From assembly GCA_964548565.1 (NCBI GenBank), contig CAZJTF010000001.1, positions 14,261 to 78,260 of the forward strand: a DNA stretch of 64,000 nt, read 5' to 3'. The position numbers and the translations under genes were made by a program. This document shows positions 15,500 through 22,896 of this stretch, piece by piece (positions within the stretch are counted from its first letter, which is position 1; every line of letters begins with the position of its first letter). The notes under the pieces are model-generated. The model was not told the origin of the DNA. It was given only the letters and a program-made list of their open reading frames with translations, and searched no databases. The stretch comes from CAYLLT01 sp964548565 (GTDB lineage Bacteria; Planctomycetota; Phycisphaerae; UBA1845; PWPN01).

Positions 15500-16456
15500 A
15501 TGCCAGAACTGACCGAGGGCCCGTTCCGCGAGCCGGAAGTCGCACCACCCCATGATGCCGGTGTAACCGCCACGGCCGGGAGCCCTTCGCCCCCACGCGC
15601 GCCGGGAATGGGCTTTCTCGCTCTGGCCGGCACTTTTCTGTGGCCGGGACTTGGGCACGCGCTCGTCGGCCGCCTTCGGCGCGGAATCTTCTGGTTCCTG
15701 GTTACGGGTCTTGTGAATCTCGCGGTGCTTGCGCTCCTGCTGCGACCGCGGATGATACTCCTGGCGATGGCGCTTCCCGTCTGCGTCATTCTCGTGCTCT
15801 GGGTGTATGCGGACGCATTCGTCGCCGGGCGACGCGCACGCCCGCGCTGGGGTGGCGCCGCCGGCCGCTTCCTTTTTGGGGGAGGACTGATTGTCCTGGG
15901 CATCCTTCTCAGTCCGACAACCGAGCTGGCTCTCTGGTTTCGCGACAGGTACGCCGAGAGTTTCGCAATTCAATCGCGGTCCATGGCCCCGGCCCTCGAG
16001 CCCGGAGACAAAGTACTTGTGTGCAAGGGAGTGCCGATCCGCCGGTGGGATATGGTCGTCTTTCGACACCCCGAGTACGAAGGGGGTCTCCCAATCGTCT
16101 TCCGCGTCGCGGGTCTGCCCGGAGAAACGATCGAGATTCACGACGACTCGCTCCTCGTGAATGGGCAGCCCACCGTCACGCCTGAGGGCGTCGGCCCGTA
16201 CCGCTCGATTCCACAGCAGGGACACTGGGACGTCTCCCGTCGCGGGCAGCCCTGCAACGGTTGCGCCGGAAACCCGATTACTCTCCGCAATTCGGAGTAC
16301 TTCGTTCTGGGAGACGCCTCCGGCATTGCCCGCGACGCGCGACTCTGGGAAATCCCTGCCGGCGACCACCAACCGGGGGCTTTGCCGTCCGAGGCGATTG
16401 TCGGACGCGTCGCCGCCATTTACTGGCCGCCCAGCCGCTGGCGGGACCTGCCATAG
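15500..16456 (+). CDS. Signal peptidase I-like protein with Lys-to-Phe change at the general-base position
   Basis: 318-residue S26-family protein. Start at 15500 set by GGAGG (15489-15493). A Pro-rich N-terminus is followed by four hydrophobic segments (about residues 34-55, 60-77, 82-105 and 115-137), then the catalytic domain: box B IQSRSMAPAL with the nucleophile S161, box C DMVVFRHPE, box D FRVAGLPGETIEI and box E VLGDASGIARDARLW. In bacterial leader peptidases box D begins KR, with Lys as general base; here it is F201-R, so the Ser/Lys dyad is broken while all other boxes remain. Either another group acts as base or the protein is not a peptidase. Multiple membrane spans are more than the usual one or two. 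Confidence 0.85.
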   Translation: MPELTEGPFREPEVAPPHDAGVTATAGSPSPPRAPGMGFLALAGTFLWPGLGHALVGRLRRGIFWFLVTGLVNLAVLALLLRPRMILLAMALPVCVILVLWVYADAFVAGRRARPRWGGAAGRFLFGGGLIVLGILLSPTTELALWFRDRYAESFAIQSRSMAPALEPGDKVLVCKGVPIRRWDMVVFRHPEYEGGLPIVFRVAGLPGETIEIHDDSLLVNGQPTVTPEGVGPYRSIPQQGHWDVSRRGQPCNGCAGNPITLRNSEYFVLGDASGIARDARLWEIPAGDHQPGALPSEAIVGRVAAIYWPPSRWRDLP

Positions 16457-16651
16457 GGAGATCCGCTGTTCAGCTTCGGCAGGGCGGCGGACCTCGTCGC
16501 AATGACGGGTGATCTTGCTTCCCTCCCAATTCCCCCAGCTTGCCACCACAAATAAGGCTGGCGATCGGATCCAGCTGCCCGTGCAGTCCTTATCGGCCGG
16601 TCAGAAGTCCAGCGCTCCGACAAGAACCGGCTGCCGGAGCACGGATTTGTC

Positions 16652-16680
16652 TTGACATGACCTGTGTGTGTGTCAATAAC
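16652..16680 (+). promoter_or_regulatory. Sigma70-type promoter with inverted repeat, collagen-like gene
   Basis: A perfect TTGACA (16652-16657), 17-nt spacer and AATAAC (16675-16680) lie 24 nt before the ATG at 16704; AGAGGGAGAG forms the ribosome-binding site. The spacer contains GTGTGTGTGT, and TTGACA is mirrored by TGTCAA (16671-16676), so the -35 and -10 regions are the arms of an inverted repeat that could be an operator. Confidence 0.6.
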
Positions 16681-16703
16681 AGAACAGAGGGAGAGACAAG
16701 CCA

Positions 16704-17660
16704 ATGAAGAAGCTCATTGCGGCGGTTGTCGCCATTTCCATCGCCTGCTGCACGGGCATTTCCTGCAGTCCCGGTGCCCTGAATCTGCACGACTGGCAAC
16801 GAGATCTGCTGTTCAGCGGCGGTGCGCTCGCGGCGGCACTCCTGGCCGACCAGGCTCAGCACAACGCAGATAACACCACGGACGGTGACGGCGCGGAGCA
16901 GGAGATCCCCACCATAGAGGGTCCCCAGGGCCCGCCAGGGCCGGAGGGGCCACAGGGTCCACAAGGCCCGCAGGGAGACACCGGCGCGACAGGTGCGACC
17001 GGGGCCGCGGGGGCAACCGGCGCCACCGGTGAGACTGGTCCTCAGGGACCGGCAGGCCCGGCCGGCCCCCAGTATTTCGACCTGTTCATTGACGACTTCT
17101 TCGCGGCCGAAGGCAACGGGATGGTTCCGCTGCCCATCGATATTCCCGGCACGACAGGCTTTGTCGAGATCGCCGAACCCGCACTGGGCCAGCCGGACAT
17201 CACCTCCGGCGAGGCCCGCGTGCTGGCGTTCCGGTTCTCCGTTCCGCAGAGCTATACGACCGGCAACCCCGTGACGATGCGGCTGTCGCTCTACCGCAGC
17301 GGTGCCGCGCCGGCGGGCTGCTTCAGCTTCCGGCTGGACGCGCGTCGCCTCCGCGCCGGCTCGGACATCGAGGTGTACGGCGAACCGCGGTGGGTACTGT
17401 CGACACTCGACCCGGCGGCGATCAGCGGCACCGGCCACGTGTTCTGGCTGATCGATCTGCCAGTCAACTCGGCCGACGGGCTGAACTTCCCGAACGATTT
17501 GGTCGCCGGTCAGATGCTGGCATTCGAACTGGGCTCCGATCTGAACGACAACGGAGTGTATACGCTCCTGAGCGTTGAAATCTTCGAGTCGGGAACGCCC
17601 GCGCCCACGAGCGGAGGCACGATTTCGAGCAACCCGCCGACGTGCGGCGGCCCCGCGTAA
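16704..17660 (+). CDS. Exported protein with short collagen-like (Gly-X-Y) segment
   Basis: 318 residues. A signal peptide (MKKLIAAVVAISIACCTG) with adjacent Cys residues suggests a possible lipoprotein, but the lipobox is not canonical. After an Ala/Asp-rich linker comes an uninterrupted Gly-X-Y tract at about residues 73-117 (GPQGPPGPEGPQGPQG, GDTGATGATG and GPQGPAGPAGP units), enough for a short triple helix. The remaining 200 residues are a beta-rich globular domain (YFDLFIDDFFAAEG, RFSVPQSYTTGNPVTMRLSLYR, FWLIDLPVNSADG) ending in NPPTCGGPA. It may form a trimeric stalked surface protein. No PEP-CTERM or dockerin tail is present. Confidence 0.8.
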   Translation: MKKLIAAVVAISIACCTGISCSPGALNLHDWQRDLLFSGGALAAALLADQAQHNADNTTDGDGAEQEIPTIEGPQGPPGPEGPQGPQGPQGDTGATGATGAAGATGATGETGPQGPAGPAGPQYFDLFIDDFFAAEGNGMVPLPIDIPGTTGFVEIAEPALGQPDITSGEARVLAFRFSVPQSYTTGNPVTMRLSLYRSGAAPAGCFSFRLDARRLRAGSDIEVYGEPRWVLSTLDPAAISGTGHVFWLIDLPVNSADGLNFPNDLVAGQMLAFELGSDLNDNGVYTLLSVEIFESGTPAPTSGGTISSNPPTCGGPA

Positions 17661-17693
17661 TTTCGGCCCGGGGGAGAGAAACCGGGCGCAACC

Positions 17694-17718
17694 CCAGCCC
17701 GGCCAGACTCCGGGCTGG
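17694..17718 (+). other. Stem-loop between collagen-like and PEP-CTERM genes
   Basis: CCAGCCCGG (17694-17702) and CCGGGCTGG (17710-17718) form a perfect 9-bp stem with a 7-nt loop. No T-run follows, and the next gene's Shine-Dalgarno GAGGGAG lies 7 nt downstream, so it could act as an mRNA processing or stability element or a weak terminator. Confidence 0.5.
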
Positions 17719-17740
17719 TCACATAGAGGGAGTACGAACC

Positions 17741-18586
17741 GTGAGACGCGCCTCTGCCATTCACCAACTGGTTTGTGCGTTCGGCGCCGTCTGCGTCATG
17801 TCCTCGGGCCCCGCCATGGCGACCCTCATCGGGGTGGACTGGGACGACGGCCAGCTCTACCAGGTCTCCACTGTCGACGGATCGATGACCAGCCTGGGGA
17901 ATCTCGGCATCCCCGCCATGTCCGACCTGACCATGGCCCCCGACGGCACGGTCTACGGCCTCACCTGCACGACCATCAACGCCGCCGCCGGCCTGTACCG
18001 GATTGATCTCGCGACAGCGCAGGCGACGCGCCTCTTCGACATCGACTCCTTCCTCTATGAAGGCGGTCTCGCGGTCGATACCGGCGGCACGTTTGCGTAC
18101 GGCTCCAACTTCGGCAAGGTTTCGCAGGCCTCCCTGTTCCGGATCGATCTCGGGACGGGTGTCACGCAGGCCATGCCGCCCCTGACCGGCTCGCACGACA
18201 TCAATGGGCTCGTCGTCCGCAGCGACGGGATGTTGATCGCTCTCGACCGCGTGCAGTCGGGGCTCATTCTCATTGACCCGGCCACCAGCACCTGGTCGAT
18301 GCTCGCGCCGATCGCCGATCCGGACGGCCTGGGCTCCGTCGGTGCCGTGACGATCAAGGACGGCGTGGGCTATGCCGTGACGGCCGCTCTTGGCGCTCCC
18401 GTTCCCGGCTCGAGCAAACTGTACAGCTTCGACCCGTTCACCGGGGGGGCGGCCATGGTCGGAGCGCTGTCCCCCGCGTTTGACGCCGGCGCTGCTGGAA
18501 TCGGCGGACTGGTCGTCCCCGAACCCGCCACCGCGATCTTCCTCGTCGGCAGCCTGCTCCTCCTCGCGCACCGGCGACGTCGCTGA
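17741..18586 (+). CDS. PEP-CTERM sorted beta-propeller-like protein
   Basis: 281 residues starting at GTG 17741, supported by GAGGGAG 8 nt upstream. Signal peptide to about residue 27, then repeated beta-strand units resembling propeller blades (LIGVDWDDGQLYQVSTVDG, MAPDGTVYGLTC, AAGLYRIDLATAQATRLFDI, SLFRIDLGTG, LILIDPATSTWSMLA, KLYSFDPFTGGA). The C-terminus has the PEP-CTERM signal: VPEP, a hydrophobic helix (ATAIFLVGSLLLLA) and HRRRR. PEP-CTERM proteins are processed by exosortases and exported to the envelope or an exopolysaccharide matrix. No exosortase lies in the window. Ligand unknown. Confidence 0.8.
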   Translation: MRRASAIHQLVCAFGAVCVMSSGPAMATLIGVDWDDGQLYQVSTVDGSMTSLGNLGIPAMSDLTMAPDGTVYGLTCTTINAAAGLYRIDLATAQATRLFDIDSFLYEGGLAVDTGGTFAYGSNFGKVSQASLFRIDLGTGVTQAMPPLTGSHDINGLVVRSDGMLIALDRVQSGLILIDPATSTWSMLAPIADPDGLGSVGAVTIKDGVGYAVTAALGAPVPGSSKLYSFDPFTGGAAMVGALSPAFDAGAAGIGGLVVPEPATAIFLVGSLLLLAHRRRR

Positions 18587-18652
18587 TCACGCGCGGAATC
18601 GCCTCGGATCGTGCGCGCGGACCGCCCCCTGTGGCGAATCGTTGCGTGATCA
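18584..18652. terminator. Inverted repeat spanning both stops of a convergent gene pair
   Basis: TGATCACGC (18584-18592) is the exact inverse of GCGTGATCA (18644-18652), and inner TCGCC/GGCGA arms can extend the stem. The outer arms contain the TGA stop of the PEP-CTERM gene and, on the other strand, the TGA stop of the membrane-protein gene. It may act as a bidirectional terminator, although the loop is long and no T-runs flank it. Confidence 0.45.
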
Positions 18653-19402
18653 ACCTTGGCCGGAAACGGTCTTGATCAGTGAAACGAGTGCCCGCAGCAG
18701 CAGACTCACAATCAGCAGGAACAGCAGCACCGCCACGCTGAACGTGATCAGCGGCCATGCCGTGCCGAACGGCCCCGTGCCCGTCTGCATGATCCGCCCG
18801 AGCAGGTACATCAGCACGCCGGAAATGAAGATCGCCCCGAGCGAGCCCCGCACGTTTCCGGTCAGCGGCGCCATCCGCACCGTCAGGCAGATCGCCAGGT
18901 ACAGAAACAGGAGTTGCTGCCAGTCTCCGAGGTCCTGCGCGCGGACCACGATCACCAGGTTCTCGACGAGCGTCACACTCGCGCGAAGCAGGTCGAAGAA
19001 GTGAGGGATCGTGGTCGGCAGGGCGACCTGCTGAAGCGTACTTTTCTCCATCCCCGCCAGCACTGACTCGCCGAAGTAACGGGCCGACCAGTAGATCGCT
19101 GCCGCGCATCCGATCATCGGCAGTAGCGCGATCAGAATCGTCCCGACCAGCGGAACCTTCGGCTTCTCCTCCGTACCGGTCTGCGGCTCACCGGAGTCGT
19201 CGTCCTTGATGAGCGCCGTGTTGTTTACCGTGCCGCCGGTGATGAGCACGCCGAGCATGTACCCGATCTGCGCGACTAGCGTCCCCGGCAAGAGGATGGA
19301 GTTCACGACCTTGGGCTGGATGAGCGAACTCCACAGCTGGTGGACGCCCATCGCGGCGAAAACGATCACGAGCAGCCAGAATGTCATGGCCGCGTATTCC
19401 AT
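18650..19402 (-). CDS. Integral membrane protein, unknown family
   Basis: 250 residues, start 19402 preceded by GGAGAGG. Six or so hydrophobic segments are seen: MTFWLLVIVFAAMGVHQLW, LLPGTLVAQIGYMLGVLI, LVGTILIALLPMIGCAAAIYW, a central QLLFLYLAICLTVRM, GAIFISGVLMYLLGRIM and a C-terminal VAVLLFLLIVSLLLRALVSLI. A soluble acidic loop (KDDDSGEPQTGTEEKP) lies near residue 70. No metalloprotease HExxH or transporter signature is present. It sits between a convergent PEP-CTERM gene and the sugar isomerase gene on the same strand, but a terminator hairpin separates it from the latter. Confidence 0.65.
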   Translation of the reverse strand: MEYAAMTFWLLVIVFAAMGVHQLWSSLIQPKVVNSILLPGTLVAQIGYMLGVLITGGTVNNTALIKDDDSGEPQTGTEEKPKVPLVGTILIALLPMIGCAAAIYWSARYFGESVLAGMEKSTLQQVALPTTIPHFFDLLRASVTLVENLVIVVRAQDLGDWQQLLFLYLAICLTVRMAPLTGNVRGSLGAIFISGVLMYLLGRIMQTGTGPFGTAWPLITFSVAVLLFLLIVSLLLRALVSLIKTVSGQG

Positions 19403-19540
19403 GCGAGTCCTCTCCTTGTTTTCTCAATCGTTATCGGCCGCTCGCGGGTCCTCGTGTGAGCGGAACTGGGATTGGCGCAAGCTCAAGGTGGCGCGATACT
19501 TGTGGCATGTGCCCGGTCGCCCGGGGCAGCCCGAACGCAA

Positions 19541-19566
19541 GCGGGAGCCGATGTCGCGGCTCCCGC
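19541..19566 (-). terminator. Terminator hairpin after sugar isomerase gene
   Basis: GCGGGAGCC (19541-19549) and GGCTCCCGC (19558-19566) form a perfect 9-bp stem with an 8-nt loop. Read on the minus strand it lies about 30 nt past the isomerase stop and is followed by TTGCGTTC. Confidence 0.6.
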
Positions 19567-19595
19567 TCACAAGACCACGGCTGAGACCAATTCGG

Positions 19596-20420
19596 TCAGA
19601 GAAGTCCCTTGAGGTAATCGAGGCTGCTGGCCGCCTGATCGATCGTGCCGCACTCAACGCTCAGGCAGATCGGGCGTTCCACCTTGCGGACCAGGCGGAT
19701 GACTTCTTTCCAGTCAATCACACCATCCCCGCACGCGCAGCCTACCGGTGTGCCGGTCACCTTGCCGCGCTCGGCGTCGCTCTGCTGGACGGTGATGTCC
19801 TTGGCATGCACGTGCACCAGGTGGTTGCCGACGTCCGCCAGCCACTTGTATGGATCCTGCCCGGCCAGGTACGCGTTGCCGGTGTCGAAATTGATCCCCA
19901 TCGCCGGCGATTTCACCAGGTTGAAGATGCGCTCCATGCCCGCCGGCGTCCTGGTGTACTGCTGGTGCTGTTCGAGGCCGATCTTGATCCCGCGGTGCTC
20001 GGCCACGCGCGTGACTTTCGTCAGCGTGTACTTCATCAGCACGTGGTCGGTTTCCACGTCGGTGAACTCGGCCTTGGGGCCCTCGTCCGTATTGACGACG
20101 GGCGTTCCCAGTTCGGCCGCGTAGCGGATCGCCGACGTCAGGTAGAGGACGCTCACGTCCGGGCGGCCCAGCGGGCAGTGTGCACTGATCCCCGAGCACT
20201 GCACGCCGTGCTTGCGGCACAGATCGCGCACGTCCATCGGGTCGTCAAACATCGACTGCGTATGGAAATACTGCGCTTCGCTCATCAGCTCGCGGCCCCA
20301 GTGGACCATCGGCTCGATGAACTTGTAGCCCATCTTCGCCGCCTTCTCGACGCCGACGGAAAACGGCAGATCGTGGTGGCGCACGAACTCCATGTTGATG
20401 CCGATCTGGATCTCGCCCAT
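19596..20420 (-). CDS. Sugar phosphate isomerase/epimerase (xylose isomerase-like TIM barrel)
   Basis: 274-residue AP endonuclease 2/xylose-isomerase-like barrel. Start 20420 is supported by a near-ideal GAGGAGGTC. Metal-site elements include GLEQHQQY (Glu), INFDTGNAYLAG (Asp), HLVHVHAKD with two His, and the terminal LSVECGT (Glu). Such enzymes interconvert keto- and aldo-sugars or act on inositols and often pair with Gfo/Idh/MocA oxidoreductases, one of which is encoded 2.5 kb away. A Cys pair (VGCACGDG) close to the fourth ligand region is unusual. No signal peptide, so cytoplasmic. The divergent neighbour is the ceramidase-like gene. Confidence 0.85.
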   Translation of the reverse strand: MGEIQIGINMEFVRHHDLPFSVGVEKAAKMGYKFIEPMVHWGRELMSEAQYFHTQSMFDDPMDVRDLCRKHGVQCSGISAHCPLGRPDVSVLYLTSAIRYAAELGTPVVNTDEGPKAEFTDVETDHVLMKYTLTKVTRVAEHRGIKIGLEQHQQYTRTPAGMERIFNLVKSPAMGINFDTGNAYLAGQDPYKWLADVGNHLVHVHAKDITVQQSDAERGKVTGTPVGCACGDGVIDWKEVIRLVRKVERPICLSVECGTIDQAASSLDYLKGLL

Positions 20421-20616
20421 TGCTGACCTCCTCTGCTGCCCGGCCATGGCACAGCGGCGGAAGGCCGGGGCTGCCGCCGGGATGATGTGTCCGTGCGCCG
20501 CATCGTAGAATCCGCCCGCCCGACGTGCAATCCACCCTGCTTGCAGCCAGCGCGAATGCGATTATGCTCGATTCGCCACCGTAAGGCTAAAAACACGTCC
20601 AGCAGGGGGTGTTCAG

Positions 20617-22824
20617 GTGCAGGCGACAAGCCAGACCCACGCAGAGAGGCGATTCCGCATCGGGGCGGTCGCGCCGGGAGGGGCGCTCGCCCTCTGTCTT
20701 CTCGTTCTCCCGGCGCCGTCTGCCTTTGCGGCCGACACGGGCGCCGCCGCCGTATTCCGCGCGGGCGCCGCAGCCATCGACATCACGCCGCGGGAACTTC
20801 CCGTCCGCGTGTCCGGCAGCTTTCTCGAACACTCGACCAGCCAGGTCAAAGACCGCCTCCACGCCCGGTGCCTGGTGCTCGATGACGGGCGGGAGCGCGT
20901 GGCCATCGCGACTGTCGACAACTGCGTCATTCCGCAGGATGTCTTCGACGCCGCCAAGAAGCTTGCGCACGAAGTTACCGGCATCCCGACAGACCGCATG
21001 CTGATGTCGGCCACGCACACCCACTCCGGCCCGGCACTGGACCCGCTGCTCGGTTCCGACGGCAACCCGCAGTATCGCCAGTGGCTTCCCGGTCGCATCG
21101 CGGAATCCGTGCAGGGCGCGTTACGGAACCTGGCCCCCGCGCGGATCGGCTGGGGCGTTGTCTCCGTCCCTGAGCTCACGCATTGCCGCCAGTGGATTCG
21201 CCGCCCGGACCGCATCGACCTCGATCCCTTCGGACGTCAAACGGTGCGGTCGATGATGCACCCCGGCTACCAGAATCCCGATTACCTCGGCCCCGCCGGC
21301 CCCGTGGATCCCGAGCTCTCGCTCGTCGCGGTGCAGTCGCGCGGGGGCAGGCCCATCGCCGTGCTCGCGAACTACTCCATGCATTACGTCGGCGCGGAGC
21401 CGCTGTCCGCGGACTACTTCGGCGCCTTCGGCGACAAGTTTGCCGCCCAGATCGGCATCGATCACACCGACCCGCCCTTCGTTGGGATGATGTCAAACGG
21501 CACCAGCGGCGACCTGCACTGGATGGACTACAACCGTCCGAAACCGGCCCAGGCGCCGACGCACCTGCAATATGCCGAACTCATCGCGAAGCATGCGGTC
21601 AGGGCTTACTCGGACATCAGGTACAGCGATCACGTGCCCCTCGCGATGCGAGAAACCGTGCTGGCCCTTGAAAACCGCCCGATCAGCGACGCCGATTTGG
21701 ATGCCGCGCGCCGGCTCTTCGAAACCTTCAAGGAGCGCCAGCCGAAAACGTTGCCCGAAGTCTACGCCCTCGAGCAGCTGCGGATGAGCGAACGCCCCTC
21801 CCGGCATGAGCTGAAGCTGCAGGCGCTCCAGATCGGTGACCTCGGCATCGCGGCCATCCCCTGTGAAGTGTTCGGCATCACCGGGCTGCAGATCAAGGCG
21901 CTCAGCCCGCTCACGCCGACCTTCACGATCGAGCTCGCCAACGGCTACCACGGTTACATTCCGCCGCCGGCGCAGCATCCGCTCGGCGGCTACACCACGT
22001 GGCGGGCTCGTTCTGCCTGCCTGGAAGTTGATGCAGCCCCGAAAATCACCCGGGCGATCGTGAAGTTGCTCGAGGAGGTCTCCGGCCGGCCCCGTCGCAC
22101 GCTCACGGATAACGATTACGGGATGACGCGGTACGCGGAGACGGTGCTGGCGTCGAAGCCCACTGCGTACTGGCGTCTGAACGATTTTGAGGGTCCGACT
22201 GCGTCCGATGCGAGCGGCAACAACGTCGCCGCCACCTTCGAGCCGGGCGTTGTCTTCTATCTCGAGGGACCGAAGGGCGAAAGAGATGATACCAGGCGCC
22301 CGAATCGTGCCCCGCACTTCGCCGGCGGGCGTCTCGTTGCCGATATTCCGGGCCTGGGCGACGCCTACACGGTTGAACTGTGGTTCAGCAACTTCCTGCC
22401 GACGGACGCACGCGCCGTGACAGGTTACCTGCTGGCGCGCGGAGCCATCGGCGATGACGGACGGGCGGATCAGCTCGCCATTGCCGGCAAGGGCTCCGCC
22501 GAGGGCCGACTGATCTTCTGCCGGGGCGCCTCGACGGAAAACTGCATGGAGGGGCGGACTCCGATCGCAACGAAGAAGTGGCAGCGCGTGACGCTGGTGC
22601 GCGACGGGCCGCGGCTGACCGTCTATCTCGATGGCGAGCCGCAGGCAGAGATCTCCGGCCAGGTCGGTGACCCGGCGTCCGGCGGACAGCGGCTGTTCAT
22701 CGGCGGACGCGGTGACGGCACCGCGAGGTTCGAAGGCCGGATCGACGAGGTGGCGGTCTACACCCGCGCCCTCACGCCGCAGGAACTCACCCGGCACCTC
22801 CAAGCCGCCCCGAAGATCGATTAA
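20617..22824 (+). CDS. Exported neutral/alkaline ceramidase-like protein with C-terminal LamG domain
   Basis: 735 residues from GTG 20617, with a G-rich Shine-Dalgarno. Signal peptide ends near PSAFA. Residues 40-480 match the neutral/alkaline non-lysosomal ceramidase-like domain seen in many planctomycete and verrucomicrobial proteins: AAAIDITPRELPVRVSG, MLMSATHTHSGPALD with the Zn-binding HxH, VLANYSMHYVG, MSNGTSGDLHW and ELANGYHGYIPP. Residues 505-735 form a LamG/concanavalin-like domain (PTAYWRLNDFEGPTASDASG, YTVELWFSN, RFEGRIDEVAVYTRALTPQEL). True ceramidases hydrolyse the amide of ceramide; these bacterial relatives have no assigned substrate, and the LamG suggests binding to a glycan or other polymer. 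Confidence 0.82.
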   Translation: MQATSQTHAERRFRIGAVAPGGALALCLLVLPAPSAFAADTGAAAVFRAGAAAIDITPRELPVRVSGSFLEHSTSQVKDRLHARCLVLDDGRERVAIATVDNCVIPQDVFDAAKKLAHEVTGIPTDRMLMSATHTHSGPALDPLLGSDGNPQYRQWLPGRIAESVQGALRNLAPARIGWGVVSVPELTHCRQWIRRPDRIDLDPFGRQTVRSMMHPGYQNPDYLGPAGPVDPELSLVAVQSRGGRPIAVLANYSMHYVGAEPLSADYFGAFGDKFAAQIGIDHTDPPFVGMMSNGTSGDLHWMDYNRPKPAQAPTHLQYAELIAKHAVRAYSDIRYSDHVPLAMRETVLALENRPISDADLDAARRLFETFKERQPKTLPEVYALEQLRMSERPSRHELKLQALQIGDLGIAAIPCEVFGITGLQIKALSPLTPTFTIELANGYHGYIPPPAQHPLGGYTTWRARSACLEVDAAPKITRAIVKLLEEVSGRPRRTLTDNDYGMTRYAETVLASKPTAYWRLNDFEGPTASDASGNNVAATFEPGVVFYLEGPKGERDDTRRPNRAPHFAGGRLVADIPGLGDAYTVELWFSNFLPTDARAVTGYLLARGAIGDDGRADQLAIAGKGSAEGRLIFCRGASTENCMEGRTPIATKKWQRVTLVRDGPRLTVYLDGEPQAEISGQVGDPASGGQRLFIGGRGDGTARFEGRIDEVAVYTRALTPQELTRHLQAAPKID

Positions 22825-22896
22825 CCGGCCGCGCACGCGGCCTGGGCCATTCGGATGACTCGCCCGCCGGGCGCGGGCACTCTCAGGAGAAGCAAC

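Noticed and set aside
16613..16640. Inverted repeat CGCTCCG ... CGGAGC as a terminator of the signal peptidase gene
   Set aside because: Stem is only 6 bp, loop is 15 nt, no T-run follows and it lies over 150 nt after the stop.
16912..17070. Regular repeats that could be taken for a CRISPR array or satellite
   Set aside because: The period is 9 nt and it encodes Gly-X-Y collagen repeats in frame; no spacers.
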